From contig CAMKTS010000001.1 of the NCBI GenBank assembly GCA_946415755.1, positions 62,001-126,000 on the forward strand: a DNA stretch of 64,000 nt, read 5' to 3'. Positions 1 to 7,564 of the stretch are shown here, one piece after another. The first letter of the stretch is position 1, and each line of letters begins with the position of its first letter. The stretch is from an uncultured Prevotella sp. (GTDB lineage: Bacteria; Bacteroidota; Bacteroidia; Bacteroidales; Bacteroidaceae). Both the position numbers and the translations under genes were made by a program. The notes under the pieces are model-generated. The model did not search any database. It had not been told where the DNA came from and saw only the letters and a program-made list of their open reading frames with translations.

Positions 1-178
1 GCGAGGACAATACAAAACAAAATGTCATTTTTTTGTTTTTATTGTCGAGCGTGAGTACCTAAGAGTATAGCTCAAAGGTACGATTAAGCGAGGACAATAC
101 AAAACAAAATGTCATTTTTTTGTTTTTATTGTCGAGCGTGAGTACCTAAGAGTATAGCTCAAAGGTACGATTAAGCGA
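1..178. repeat. Tandem 87-bp repeat, two copies
   Basis: Positions 1-87 and 88-174 are the same 87-bp unit, and 175-178 begins a third copy. Each unit holds an imperfect inverted repeat (GCGAGGACAAT near its start against ATTGTCGAGC about 40 bases later) and a GTACC/GGTAC pair. On the minus strand the junction of the two copies gives a complete Bacteroidota promoter: -33 TTTG at 100-103, a 19-base spacer, and -7 TACCTTTG at 73-80, reading leftward out of the window. On the plus strand TTTG at 32-35 sits 20 bases before TACCTAAG at 56-63, a degraded -7. A diverged inverted copy lies at 2720-2806. The unit is therefore a promoter-carrying repeat; whether it is mobile or invertible is inference. 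Confidence 0.85.
73..103 (-). promoter_or_regulatory. Leftward promoter created at the repeat junction
   Basis: Minus-strand TTTG (100-103), 19-base spacer, TACCTTTG (73-80). Both boxes match the Bacteroidota consensus exactly. The same -7 box in the second copy (160-167) has no TTTG at the right distance, so only the junction makes a complete promoter. Its target gene would lie left of position 1. Confidence 0.6.
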
Positions 179-179
179 T

Positions 180-456
180 TTACTTTATCATTTGCTCCAG
201 TTTCACAGGATTCATGCGCATGTCCCAAATGGCATCTATGTAGACGGTATCAATATCGAAGGCATAATAATGAATCAGTTGGAAAGACTTCATAATGGTT
301 GCGCCACGATAATCCTTTTCCCTATGCTCAAGGGCAGACCTCACTGCATCAGAAGAGCCAATAGAGGCGAATGTGTCAGGAAAGAACAGAGCGCCTCTGT
401 CTGAACTTTCCACTTGACTTTTTATGCCATTATATGTGCTTTGTCGGTTGCGCCAT
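180..456 (-). pseudogene. Chimeric remnant: AbiEi 5' end joined to a RelE/ParE-like 3' end
   Basis: Read on the minus strand, the segment from 456 to about 330 resembles the start of the intact abiEi at 2003-2611. Its original ATG (454-456) runs into a stop after eight codons, so the frame is broken. An open frame resumes from 413 and matches AbiEi for about 28 residues (ESSDRGALFFPDTFAS and onward). It then switches to a different ending that contains VYIDAIWDMRMNP, which resembles the C-terminus of RelE/ParE-type toxins (pattern 'IWD-R-NP'). This looks like a recombination scar between two toxin-antitoxin loci. The ParE assignment rests on a short motif and is uncertain. A functional 77-residue product is not expected but cannot be excluded. 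Confidence 0.55.
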
Positions 457-504
457 TCAAATAGCTCTGTTTTGCCATGCTTTTGGGCTATGTTCTAGGG
501 CCGT

Positions 505-880
505 CCAAGGCTATAAAAACAGCTACCCTGCACTGCCTACACTGACCGCTGAAAATCAGTAGGTTACACACCAGGCACCCTACACTGGAGGCTACACTGG
601 AGCCTACACTAAATTGTGGATGCTGAATGATGTTTCCAGACTCCAACCGTTCCCAAGATTTTGTCCCATGCATTGGGATTTTTGTGAGGAGGCCACTCAC
701 CGAAATGAGGAGCCTCTTCACGGAGATAAGTAGGCCACTCACCGGAATAAGTAGCCCACTTATGGAGGTGCTTGTTGAAGATTTTTCCAGTGTAGGCTCA
801 GGTGTAGGCTCAGGTGTAGGCTACCTGGTATGTAAGTACCTGATACTCAGCGGTCAGTGTAGGCAGTGCTACCTGCTTCA
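505..880. repeat. Nested inverted-repeat element 1 with four 21-bp units
   Basis: The left arm (about 522-610) and right arm (about 789-875) are imperfect reverse complements over roughly 85 bases. Each is built partly of 12-base units such as GTGTAGGCTCAG, and each carries the core ACCGCTGANNATNAG. Between the arms, 687-770 is exactly four consecutive 21-base units with the pattern AGKAGSCYNCTYAY...GGNNAT: 687-707, 708-728, 729-749 and 750-770. Short open frames cross the region on both strands, but they only translate the repeats and have no recognisable domain. Related arrays lie at 40795-40878 and 63511-63619. The rest of 457-1001 holds no gene I can support. Confidence 0.75.
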
Positions 881-931
881 TGAAAATATCATTAGGAGGT
901 GCAGATAACACCAATAGACTACAAATTTGTG

Positions 932-969
932 CAAAAGACATCTGCTCTGCTGGGGGCAGATGTCTTTTG
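932..969. terminator. Terminator hairpin downstream of abiEii
   Basis: A perfect 14-base stem (CAAAAGACATCTGC, 932-945, against 956-969) with a 10-base loop lies 32 bases past the abiEii stop codon. T-rich sequence follows on the minus strand. It most likely ends abiE transcription and may work in both directions. Confidence 0.75.
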
Positions 970-1001
970 AATATTGCGGAATGTGAACTGCTCAGTATTT
1001 T

Positions 1002-2006
1002 TTAATACTTAATGCTGTTGATACGTGCATTCAGCATCTTCATTTTTTTAATCAACTGGTCAAATGATGGAGAGTCTCCGTATATCATGGATTCCTGCAT
1101 GGCCCTATAGTCCTGTTGCCACAGTTCTTGTATGTCTGCAGGTGGAACTATGTTCAGGGTTTGTGGTAGCAGTGTTGAATAGTCAAAGCCTCGCAGTCCA
1201 ATAAAAACACGGCGATGCTCAATGACAGATAGGTAGAGGGCTCTGTCGTTCAACGCCTCTTCAGCTATTGGTGTGCTCATTATTTGGCAAACATCATAGA
1301 GATGTCTTGACATTCTTGCTGTCCTGACATTCTCAATTGGTTTGTGGTATTCCTCATGAAGAAGGAACAGTTTTTCAAGGAATGTACGTTGGGGGACTAC
1401 GGCCCTTACCTCAAAATCAGGTTCTGTAAAAGGAGCGTTCTTATACACATCATCGATATATGAGTGCAGCTTTACACCAACTACTGGCTCACTCATGGAT
1501 CGTCCACTGACCTCGATAATGACCTTAGAGCGAATGTATGGATTGGAATTGAATACTGGCGAATACTCAACCTCTATAACCTCAGGATCAGTAGTTGAGA
1601 TTGGGGTGATGTTCACATGTACTTTGAAGAATTCTTTGCTGATGCCGTTCTTCTCCATTTGCTCAGCCAACTCATATTGCAGTCTTTCACGGACGAAAGA
1701 ACAGGAAGCACGGCATAGCCTGTCACTGATTTGCGTCTTTGACAACTGACCGCTAAATCCAAGGAACTCGCGGTCTATGGCAATATCAATATCTTCCGAC
1801 ATACGCTGAATCAGTCCCCAACACTTGCTCAAATTAGTGCCACCTTTGAAAGATATATGTTCTGCATATGGCAACGAGAAGAGTGCATGAAGTACCGTTG
1901 TTACCCACCAGTCCTTTTCAATGATTTGCAGGTCCATTCCATTATCGGCCTGTACCCTACGAATGATATCTTGTCGTTCTCCTATTGATAAGTCTATGAA
2001 TTTCAT
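1002..2006 (-). CDS. abiEii: AbiEii/AbiGii-family nucleotidyltransferase toxin
   Basis: This is the toxin half of a type IV AbiE abortive-infection toxin-antitoxin pair. The family is a GTP-dependent nucleotidyltransferase that blocks growth of phage-infected cells. The protein (334 aa from the chosen start) has the family landmarks FKGGTNLSK (near residue 55) and SEDIDIAI (near residue 70), the D-x-D nucleotidyltransferase signature. I chose the ATG at 2004-2006 because it overlaps the abiEi stop as ATGA, a common coupling arrangement. An in-frame upstream ATG at 2033 would add nine residues and overlap abiEi by 31 bases. The frame appears intact. The toxin activity is family knowledge, not seen directly. 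Confidence 0.88.
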   Translation of the reverse strand: MKFIDLSIGERQDIIRRVQADNGMDLQIIEKDWWVTTVLHALFSLPYAEHISFKGGTNLSKCWGLIQRMSEDIDIAIDREFLGFSGQLSKTQISDRLCRASCSFVRERLQYELAEQMEKNGISKEFFKVHVNITPISTTDPEVIEVEYSPVFNSNPYIRSKVIIEVSGRSMSEPVVGVKLHSYIDDVYKNAPFTEPDFEVRAVVPQRTFLEKLFLLHEEYHKPIENVRTARMSRHLYDVCQIMSTPIAEEALNDRALYLSVIEHRRVFIGLRGFDYSTLLPQTLNIVPPADIQELWQQDYRAMQESMIYGDSPSFDQLIKKMKMLNARINSIKY

Positions 2007-2611
2007 TTCTCTGTCAATGTTTTGCGCACCCATATCGGTGCAAGTTGAATATCATGTGCGAACTCCTGTTCGCTCACTTTCTCTAAATGTTGTTTTACTA
2101 TGTCCAGTTGGCTCTTTGTCACGTTGTTTTCACCAATTTCACGCAGGGCTGTGACAATCAATGCTATCAGTTGCGACTGATAAGCGAAGGTACGCATCTC
2201 GGAAGTATGCTTAAAGAGAATACCTTTCCCTTTTCCAATTGTTATCCTTCGAGGAGAGCCATCGGTAATAAAAACGACATTGGCTGGTATCTGTGTCGTT
2301 AATCCCAATTGATATAGTGCAAAAGCACCTGTGGGAGCAATGCGTACCTTGTCGCGTCTGGCTATCCCTTCGGCTATTTCCTCTATCGAAGGTGGGATTA
2401 CCCCGCTGCCCCATTTGGTGTCAATCTTGGGATAATAGTAGATGCCCTGGGCTACGCGGATGAGAATGCCGTTTTCACAAAGCCGAACCAATGCCGACCT
2501 GACAGCATCCGAAGACCCCATTGATGCGAACGTGTCGGGAAAGAACAAGGTGCCTCTGTCGGAACTTTCCACCTGATTCTTTATATCATTATATGTACTT
2601 TGACTTGCCAT
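2003..2611 (-). CDS. abiEi: AbiEi-like (DUF6088-type) antitoxin and autorepressor
   Basis: A 202-residue protein with an N-terminal winged-helix-like region (DAVRSALVRLCENGILIRVAQGIYYYP) and a C-terminal domain of the kind found in AbiEi/DUF6088 proteins. It precedes and overlaps abiEii, the usual antitoxin-toxin order. In this family the antitoxin neutralises the toxin without direct binding and represses its own operon through inverted repeats. I start the gene at the ATG 2609-2611 because the open frame further upstream runs back through the promoter boxes (2629-2660). The ATG at 2615-2617 (two residues longer) is equally possible. A perfect palindrome over the promoter fits autoregulation. 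A diverged partial copy of its 5' end lies at 180-456. Confidence 0.8.
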   Translation of the reverse strand: MASQSTYNDIKNQVESSDRGTLFFPDTFASMGSSDAVRSALVRLCENGILIRVAQGIYYYPKIDTKWGSGVIPPSIEEIAEGIARRDKVRIAPTGAFALYQLGLTTQIPANVVFITDGSPRRITIGKGKGILFKHTSEMRTFAYQSQLIALIVTALREIGENNVTKSQLDIVKQHLEKVSEQEFAHDIQLAPIWVRKTLTEK

Positions 2612-2620
2612 AAGCATGAA

Positions 2621-2660
2621 TTTTGCCACAAAAATACGATAAATTTGTGGCAAAACCAAA
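2621..2660 (-). promoter_or_regulatory. abiE promoter with overlapping palindromic operator
   Basis: The minus strand carries TTTG (2657-2660), a 20-base spacer, and TATTTTTG (2629-2636), a consensus promoter. Laid over it is a perfect 12-base inverted repeat, TTTTGCCACAAA (2621-2632) and TTTGTGGCAAAA (2644-2655), with an 11-base spacer. A repressor bound here would cover the -7 box and spacer. The start codon follows about 12-18 bases after the -7 box, so the leader is very short. Confidence 0.8.
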
Positions 2661-2719
2661 TGTTTTCAAGAAAAAGTGATATAATTGTCGACAAAACTAC
2701 TAAAAAAGCCAAAACCTCT

Positions 2720-2806
2720 GAGCTGCGCTCTTAGGTACTTTCGAATCGACATAGCAAAATTAAAACAAGTTTTATTTTGTTATGTGCTCACTTATTCGTA
2801 CCTTTG
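2720..2806. repeat. Diverged inverted copy of the 87-bp repeat
   Basis: Compared with the reverse complement of the unit at 1-87, this segment matches well at both ends (tgagct...ctcttaggtact on the left; a tail ending in cgtacctttg on the right) and less well in the AT-rich middle, with about one single-base gap. The island 180-2700 is thus flanked by copies in opposite orientation, each with a promoter pointing outward. Confidence 0.6.
2776..2806 (+). promoter_or_regulatory. Promoter of the acyltransferase-ACP operon
   Basis: TTTG (2776-2779), a 19-base spacer and TACCTTTG (2799-2806), 34 bases before the ATG at 2840. It lies inside the diverged 87-bp repeat copy. Confidence 0.8.
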
Positions 2807-2839
2807 CAGTCAGAACGCAACGAGGTAGATATTTGACGG

Positions 2840-3673
2840 ATGAACGAGAAGGGAAAAAAGCAGAAAAGCAAGGTTGCCGTGTGGCTGCGCGACACCTACA
2901 AGGAGATACGTATCTTTGTGGCGTGCTACCTGCTGTACCTGCCTTACGTGGTGGCCTTCAACCTGAAGTACCTGCCGCTGCGCCAAGCGTGGAAACTGCC
3001 CATCTGGGTGCGCTGTCGTAACAGGGGGGCTTGGAAGCTGAACGGGCGGGTGCGAATAGATGCCGAGCACGTCAGCACAGGGATGATCAAGATGGGATTC
3101 AAGCACGACTTCTACTATAAGAAAGGTATCTCCTACAAGAACGTGCGCGGACTGATTGTCTTCCAGGGGCGGTGCCAGATAGGCAACGAGTCGATGCTGG
3201 AGGTACACCGGGGAGCCGTACTGACGTTCGGCGATGGCGTGGGTATCTCGTGTAGCAAGATATTCTGTGCCCAGGAGATTACCTTCGGTGCCGGCACGCT
3301 GCTGGGCTTCGGAACGACGGTGATGGACTCCGACTTCCACTATATCGTCGACACGATAGGCCGTCGTTTCATCAAACCGTCGGCTGCCGTCCGCATAGGG
3401 CGCAACAACTGGGTTGGTTGCCAGTCGCTCATCATGAAGGGTACGCAGACACCCGACAACTGCATCATTGGTGCCAGGTCTGTGCTGTCGCGCCGCTACA
3501 AGGTGCCTCCCTTCTCGCTGATAGGCATGCGTGAGACCGCCCAGTTGATAGAAGAGGGCTATATGGTGGCTCCAGGCAACGACCCGCAGGGCGATGACAG
3601 TCGCAAGCTGACCGCCGAAGAGATAGAGGCCATGCAGACATGGCTGGAACAGCATAACATTGAAGACAGATAA
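2840..3673 (+). CDS. Left-handed beta-helix (hexapeptide) acyltransferase
   Basis: A 277-residue protein. A hydrophobic stretch near residues 25-40 (FVACYLLYLPYVVAF) may seat it on the membrane. From about residue 95 to 230 come hexapeptide-type turns (IGNESMLEV, VLTFGDGVGIS, ITFGAGTLLGFG, VRIGRNNWVGCQSLI, NCIIGARSV), the trimeric left-handed beta-helix of O- and N-acyltransferases acting on sugars. MDSDFH (near residue 172) resembles the conserved Asp/His segment of sugar O-acyltransferases. It is the first gene of an operon with two carrier proteins and an acyl-building set, so I infer that it transfers the acyl group made by them to a glycan. The substrate is unknown. Confidence 0.75.
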   Translation: MNEKGKKQKSKVAVWLRDTYKEIRIFVACYLLYLPYVVAFNLKYLPLRQAWKLPIWVRCRNRGAWKLNGRVRIDAEHVSTGMIKMGFKHDFYYKKGISYKNVRGLIVFQGRCQIGNESMLEVHRGAVLTFGDGVGISCSKIFCAQEITFGAGTLLGFGTTVMDSDFHYIVDTIGRRFIKPSAAVRIGRNNWVGCQSLIMKGTQTPDNCIIGARSVLSRRYKVPPFSLIGMRETAQLIEEGYMVAPGNDPQGDDSRKLTAEEIEAMQTWLEQHNIEDR

Positions 3674-3688
3674 ACAACAATTGAAAAT

Positions 3689-3919
3689 ATGGAAATTAAC
3701 AAATTCGTAGAGAACTTTATTGCCGCACTGGAATTGGAGGATGCAGCGGACATTAACGCCCAGACCGACTTCAAGGCATTGGACGAGTGGGACTCGCTGG
3801 CCTCGCTGACCGTCATCTCGATGGTGGACGATGCCTACGGCGTGACCATCAACAATAAGGACGTGCGTGCCTGCGATACATTAGAGGATTTGTTCAATAT
3901 GGTAATGGGCAAAAAGTAA
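3689..3919 (+). CDS. Acyl carrier protein 1
   Basis: A 76-residue acidic protein with the carrier-protein fold pattern and the phosphopantetheine attachment motif DSL in EWDSLASL (serine near residue 37). It carries thioester-bound acyl or aminoacyl groups. It sits 15 bases after the acyltransferase and just before the adenylating enzyme, the usual place for a dedicated carrier rather than fatty-acid AcpP. It differs clearly from the second carrier at 5461-5691, so the pathway probably uses two distinct carriers. The spacer after it (3911-3934) consists of 8-base A-rich repeats. Confidence 0.88.
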   Translation: MEINKFVENFIAALELEDAADINAQTDFKALDEWDSLASLTVISMVDDAYGVTINNKDVRACDTLEDLFNMVMGKK

Positions 3920-3940
3920 AAAGGTAAAAAAAGAGGTAAT

Positions 3941-5464
3941 ATGCAGAAGAGCGTGATAGAATACCTGGTGCGTACTGCCAAACGGCTGCCCGAAAAGACA
4001 GCACTGGTGGACGACCAGGCCAGCGTGAGCTTCGCAGAACTGCTGCGCTCGGCATTCGTCATTGCCGATGCGCTGCACGAAACGAAGGTGAGCAGAAGTC
4101 CTGTGGGGGTGTATATCCCCAAGAGTGCCCGGATGATACAGGCTTTTGCCGGTATCAACATGAGTGGCAACTTCTACGTGCCGCTCGATACGAAGTCGCC
4201 CGACTCGCGCATCGAGGCCATCCTGACTACGTTGCAGAGCGAGGTGATCATTACGGATGCTGCCCACACAGAGCATGTGCGACAGCTGGCTCCCCAATGC
4301 CAGGTGGTAGTCATCGACGATGCCCTGCAGCGGCAGCCCGCCACTGATGCCGATGCAGAGCAGTACCTGCAGCAGCAGATTAGCACCGATGCCGTCTACT
4401 CCGTATTCACCTCCGGCTCTACGGGAACACCGAAAGGCGTGGTGATAGCCCATCAGGGAGTCATCGACTACATTGACTGGGCCATCGAGACCTTTGGTAT
4501 CGATGAGACAGCCGTCATCGGCAACCAGGCCCCGTTCTATTTCGACAACTCCATCCTCGACATCTACCTGATGTATGCCACGGGAGCCACGATGGACATC
4601 ATACCCGAGAGCTACTTCTCGTTCCCTGCCAAGCTGGTGGACTATCTGAACGACCATCAGATCAACTTCATCTTCTGGGTGCCCTACGCACTCATCAACG
4701 TGGCAGGCTTCGACATCCTGAGTGCCAAGAAGCCGCAATACCTGCGTGACGTGTTCTTCTGCGGAGAGGTGATGCCCAACAAACAGCTGAACTACTGGCG
4801 ACGCCACCTGCCCAACTGCCGCTATGCCAACCTCTACGGTCCGACGGAAATCACGGATGCCTGTACCTATTATCTCGTCGACCGTGAGTTCACCGACGAC
4901 GAGCCGCTGCCTATCGGCAAGCCCTGCCGCAATACGGAGATACTCATCCTGGTAGACCGTCAGCGGCTGGCAGCTCCCGGCGAGCACGGAGAGCTGTGCG
5001 TGCGAGGCACGGGATTGGCGATGGGTTACTACGGTGACTGGGAAAAGACGGCCGGTGCCTTCATCCAGAACCCGCTGAACAAGCATTTCCACGAGCGCAT
5101 CTACTGTACGGGCGATACCGCCTACTGGAACGAGCGCGGCGAAATCATGTATATCGGCCGGAAGGATGCGCAGATCAAGCACAACGGTTTCCGCATTGAG
5201 CTGGGTGAGATAGAGAATGCCGTACAGTCGAGCCACATGGTAGACAACTGCTGCATCGTGTACGACCGGCAGAACAAGAAGATTGTGCTGTTCTACCAGG
5301 CAGCACAAGACTTGGACCTCGCTGCCTTCCGCAAGGCCGTGCTGACCAAGATACCACGCTATATGCTGCCCTCGGAGTACCACCGCGAACCGGCACTGCG
5401 CCAGAACGGCAGCGGCAAGACCGACCGTTCCTACTACAACAAACTGATTAATAACCCCACATGA
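3941..5464 (+). CDS. AMP-forming acyl/aminoacyl-ACP ligase (DltA-like adenylation enzyme)
   Basis: A 507-residue stand-alone adenylation protein of the ANL superfamily. It shows core motif A3 (FTSGSTGTPKG, about residues 156-166), A5 (NLYGPTEIT), A7 (YCTGDTAYW), the hinge and A8 (IGRKDAQIKHNGFRIELGEIE) and the catalytic lysine motif near the C-terminus (NGSGKTDR). Overall it resembles D-alanine:carrier ligases and free-standing NRPS A-domains. It activates a carboxylic or amino acid with ATP and loads it on a carrier protein, here presumably one of its two neighbours. The substrate cannot be read by eye. Its stop overlaps the next start as ATGA. A long antisense frame opposite is a shadow. 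Confidence 0.87.
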   Translation: MQKSVIEYLVRTAKRLPEKTALVDDQASVSFAELLRSAFVIADALHETKVSRSPVGVYIPKSARMIQAFAGINMSGNFYVPLDTKSPDSRIEAILTTLQSEVIITDAAHTEHVRQLAPQCQVVVIDDALQRQPATDADAEQYLQQQISTDAVYSVFTSGSTGTPKGVVIAHQGVIDYIDWAIETFGIDETAVIGNQAPFYFDNSILDIYLMYATGATMDIIPESYFSFPAKLVDYLNDHQINFIFWVPYALINVAGFDILSAKKPQYLRDVFFCGEVMPNKQLNYWRRHLPNCRYANLYGPTEITDACTYYLVDREFTDDEPLPIGKPCRNTEILILVDRQRLAAPGEHGELCVRGTGLAMGYYGDWEKTAGAFIQNPLNKHFHERIYCTGDTAYWNERGEIMYIGRKDAQIKHNGFRIELGEIENAVQSSHMVDNCCIVYDRQNKKIVLFYQAAQDLDLAAFRKAVLTKIPRYMLPSEYHREPALRQNGSGKTDRSYYNKLINNPT

Positions 5465-5691
5465 GAGAAAGAATATTACAAGTGCTGGCCGAGCTGAGGC
5501 CGGAGTTTGACTTTACGGAGCCGGGCCACGACTTCATCGAAGAAGGTATGATTGACTCACTCGACATCGTCAGCATTGTTGACACCGCCGAGGAAGAGTA
5601 CGGCGTGTCTATCCCTGGAACAGACATCCTGCCGGAGCACTTCTGCTCGGTGGATGCCATCGTCAACCTCATCAACAAGTATCGCACATGA
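5461..5691 (+). CDS. Acyl carrier protein 2
   Basis: A 76-residue acidic carrier protein with the attachment motif DSL in GMIDSLDIV (serine near residue 33). It overlaps the ligase stop and the ketoacyl synthase start by 4 bases each, so the three are translationally coupled. Its position between ligase and synthase suggests that it presents the activated starter or extender unit to the KAS III-like enzyme. This is inference from order. Confidence 0.88.
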   Translation: MRERILQVLAELRPEFDFTEPGHDFIEEGMIDSLDIVSIVDTAEEEYGVSIPGTDILPEHFCSVDAIVNLINKYRT

Positions 5692-6767
5692 TTACCACCT
5701 TCAGCAACAAACGCCTTTCGGCCATCGTCACCGTGCTGCCTACACGGGAAATCGACTTCGCCGACGAGATGCAGAACTATGGCTACTCGGAGATGAAGAT
5801 GAAGAAGCTCAAGAAGATTATGGGCTACGACAAGCGGCGTGCCGCCATGCCGGGCGAGACGGTGTCGGGCTATGCCGAATACGGCATCCGCCATCTGGTA
5901 GACCAGAAGGTGCTGCGACTGGAGGATGTCGGCGGCATCATCGTCACCACGACATCGCCCGACTACTTCATGCCGCCCGTCAGCAACCTGATACAGGGCA
6001 GGCTGGATATCAGCACCGACTGCGTGTGCATCGACATCTCACAGGCCTGTAGCGGCTACAGCGTGGGACTCACCTACGCCATGATGACGCTGGAGCACCT
6101 GTCTGACAAGAAAGTGTTGCTGGTGAGCGGTGACATGATGACCTTCAAAGTGGGGGCGCGCGACCGTGCCAGCCGTCCCATCATCGGCGATGCCGTCACC
6201 GTCAGCGTCGTGGAGAATGCCACGGCAGCAGAACCTGTGTACTGTGCCTTGAAGAACAAGGGACAGGACGCCATGAACATCGTTATCCCCGCTGGTGGCA
6301 CGGCGATGCCCATCACCCCCGAGACCTCTGTCGAGACGCAGGATGCCGACGGCAACTGGCGCAGCCCGGAACAGTTCTTTATGGAAGGCGACGAGGTATT
6401 CAACTTTGCCATCAACGAGACACCGGCAATGGTCGGCGAACTGCTGCAGACGGCAGGAAAGACGGTCGGCGACATCGACTATTTCGTCTGTCACCAGCCT
6501 AACCCCTTCATGCTGAAGAAGATGGCCGAGAAGATTGGCGTTGACCAGGAACGGTTGCCAAACGACATCGTTCCCAAGTACGGCAACTCCAACAGTGCCA
6601 CCATCCCTGTTACGTTCTGTGAACACTACAACGAGATGTATGCCGGCCGCGATGTGTTGCAGCTCTGCCTGGCCTCGTTTGGGGCAGGCCTGTCGCTGGG
6701 TGCCGTCGTGATGCAGGTGCCGCGACTGGACTATTGCAGCATCATCAACTATCCTCACCAAGGCTGA
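5688..6767 (+). CDS. 3-oxoacyl-ACP synthase III family protein (KAS III-like)
   Basis: A 359-residue thiolase-fold condensing enzyme. The catalytic triad of FabH-type enzymes is visible: Cys in SQACSGY (near 121), His in CHQPNP (near 267) and Asn in the GNSNSAT segment (near 299), so the active site looks complete. FabH-like enzymes join an acyl-CoA starter to malonyl-ACP. Here the enzyme belongs to a dedicated operon rather than the fatty-acid cluster. With two carriers, a ligase and an SDR, it could make a short 3-hydroxyacyl chain; similar gene sets exist in some polysaccharide clusters that add 3-hydroxyacyl groups to amino sugars. That role is inference. Confidence 0.85.
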   Translation: MITTFSNKRLSAIVTVLPTREIDFADEMQNYGYSEMKMKKLKKIMGYDKRRAAMPGETVSGYAEYGIRHLVDQKVLRLEDVGGIIVTTTSPDYFMPPVSNLIQGRLDISTDCVCIDISQACSGYSVGLTYAMMTLEHLSDKKVLLVSGDMMTFKVGARDRASRPIIGDAVTVSVVENATAAEPVYCALKNKGQDAMNIVIPAGGTAMPITPETSVETQDADGNWRSPEQFFMEGDEVFNFAINETPAMVGELLQTAGKTVGDIDYFVCHQPNPFMLKKMAEKIGVDQERLPNDIVPKYGNSNSATIPVTFCEHYNEMYAGRDVLQLCLASFGAGLSLGAVVMQVPRLDYCSIINYPHQG

Positions 6768-6768
6768 T

Positions 6769-7518
6769 ATGACATACAATCCCTATACGCTGGAGCAACG
6801 GACGATACTCGTCACCGGAGCATCGTCAGGCATTGGACGGCAGACGGCCATCGAGTGTGCGCGCCTGGGGGCAAAGGTCATTGTCAGCGGTCGCAACGCT
6901 GAACGCCTGCAGGAAACGCTGGGTATTCTGGAAGGCGAGGGACATCTGGTACTGCCTTGTGACCTTGCCAACACTGATGATATCCACGAATTGGCAGTCA
7001 GCCTGCCACGTATAGACGGACTGGTGAGCAATGCCGGCTATACGCAGTTGCAACCCATTCCCTTCTTGAAGGCAGATACCCTCGGACAATTGTTTCAGGT
7101 GAACACGCTGGCTCCTATCCTGTTGCTGAAGGAACTGCTGAAAGAGCGTAAGCTGGCAAAGGGTGGGAGCGTGGTATTTACCAGTTCGCTGGACGGTATC
7201 GGTGCTACTACAATGGCCAATTCGGCGTATGCTGCCACCAAGGGTGCGCTGAGTGCCTTCACACGTGCAGCAGCCTTAGAACTGGCTGGCCGTCGCATCC
7301 GTGTGAATGCCGTCTGTCCGGGGATGGTGGCTACCCACATTCTTGATGGTACAGGCATTACCGATGAAGATGTACAGGCCGACTTGGAGAACTATCCGCT
7401 GGGGCGCTATGGTGAACCGCGCGACGTGGCGTTGGCCATCACCTACCTGCTCAGCGATGCCGCTGCCTGGCTGACGGGTCATAACCTCATTATCGACGGC
7501 GGTTTGTCACTACATTAA
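6769..7518 (+). CDS. SDR-family reductase (FabG-like)
   Basis: A 249-residue classical short-chain dehydrogenase. It has the Rossmann motif TGASSGIG (about residues 16-23), VSNAGY, the catalytic serine in FTSSLDG and YAATK (Tyr-x-x-x-Lys near 155-159), and the C-terminal GHNLIIDGG typical of 3-oxoacyl-ACP reductases. As last gene of the operon, starting one base after the synthase stop, it most likely reduces the 3-oxoacyl product to 3-hydroxyacyl with NAD(P)H. A sugar substrate is the main alternative. Confidence 0.85.
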   Translation: MTYNPYTLEQRTILVTGASSGIGRQTAIECARLGAKVIVSGRNAERLQETLGILEGEGHLVLPCDLANTDDIHELAVSLPRIDGLVSNAGYTQLQPIPFLKADTLGQLFQVNTLAPILLLKELLKERKLAKGGSVVFTSSLDGIGATTMANSAYAATKGALSAFTRAAALELAGRRIRVNAVCPGMVATHILDGTGITDEDVQADLENYPLGRYGEPRDVALAITYLLSDAAAWLTGHNLIIDGGLSLH

Positions 7519-7524
7519 ATAAAA

Positions 7525-7556
7525 AAGAAGGCCACTCGCAACTGAGTGGCCTTCTT
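7525..7556. terminator. Bidirectional terminator between the SDR gene and pnp
   Basis: A perfect 13-base stem (AAGAAGGCCACTC, 7525-7537, against 7544-7556) with a 6-base loop, A-rich on the left and T-rich in both directions, between two convergent stop codons. Confidence 0.9.
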
Positions 7557-7564
7557 AATGTTAT

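Noticed and set aside
1..174. 87-bp tandem repeat considered as an rRNA/tRNA fragment or integron attC site
   Set aside because: It contains promoter boxes and AT-rich imperfect hairpins but no attC core-site pair, cloverleaf or integrase nearby.
687..770. 21-bp units considered as a CRISPR array (also 40795-40878 and 63511-63619)
   Set aside because: Units abut directly with no spacers, are degenerate, and there are no cas genes in the window.
488..908. Short frames (84 and 93 residues) across element 1
   Set aside because: They translate the 12- and 21-base repeats on both strands and lack promoters or domains, so the repeat itself is the feature.
3881..5383. 500-residue open frame on the minus strand
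   Set aside because: It lies wholly opposite the adenylating ligase, which has every family motif; the antisense product has no recognisable domain and His/Val/Gln-rich shadow composition.
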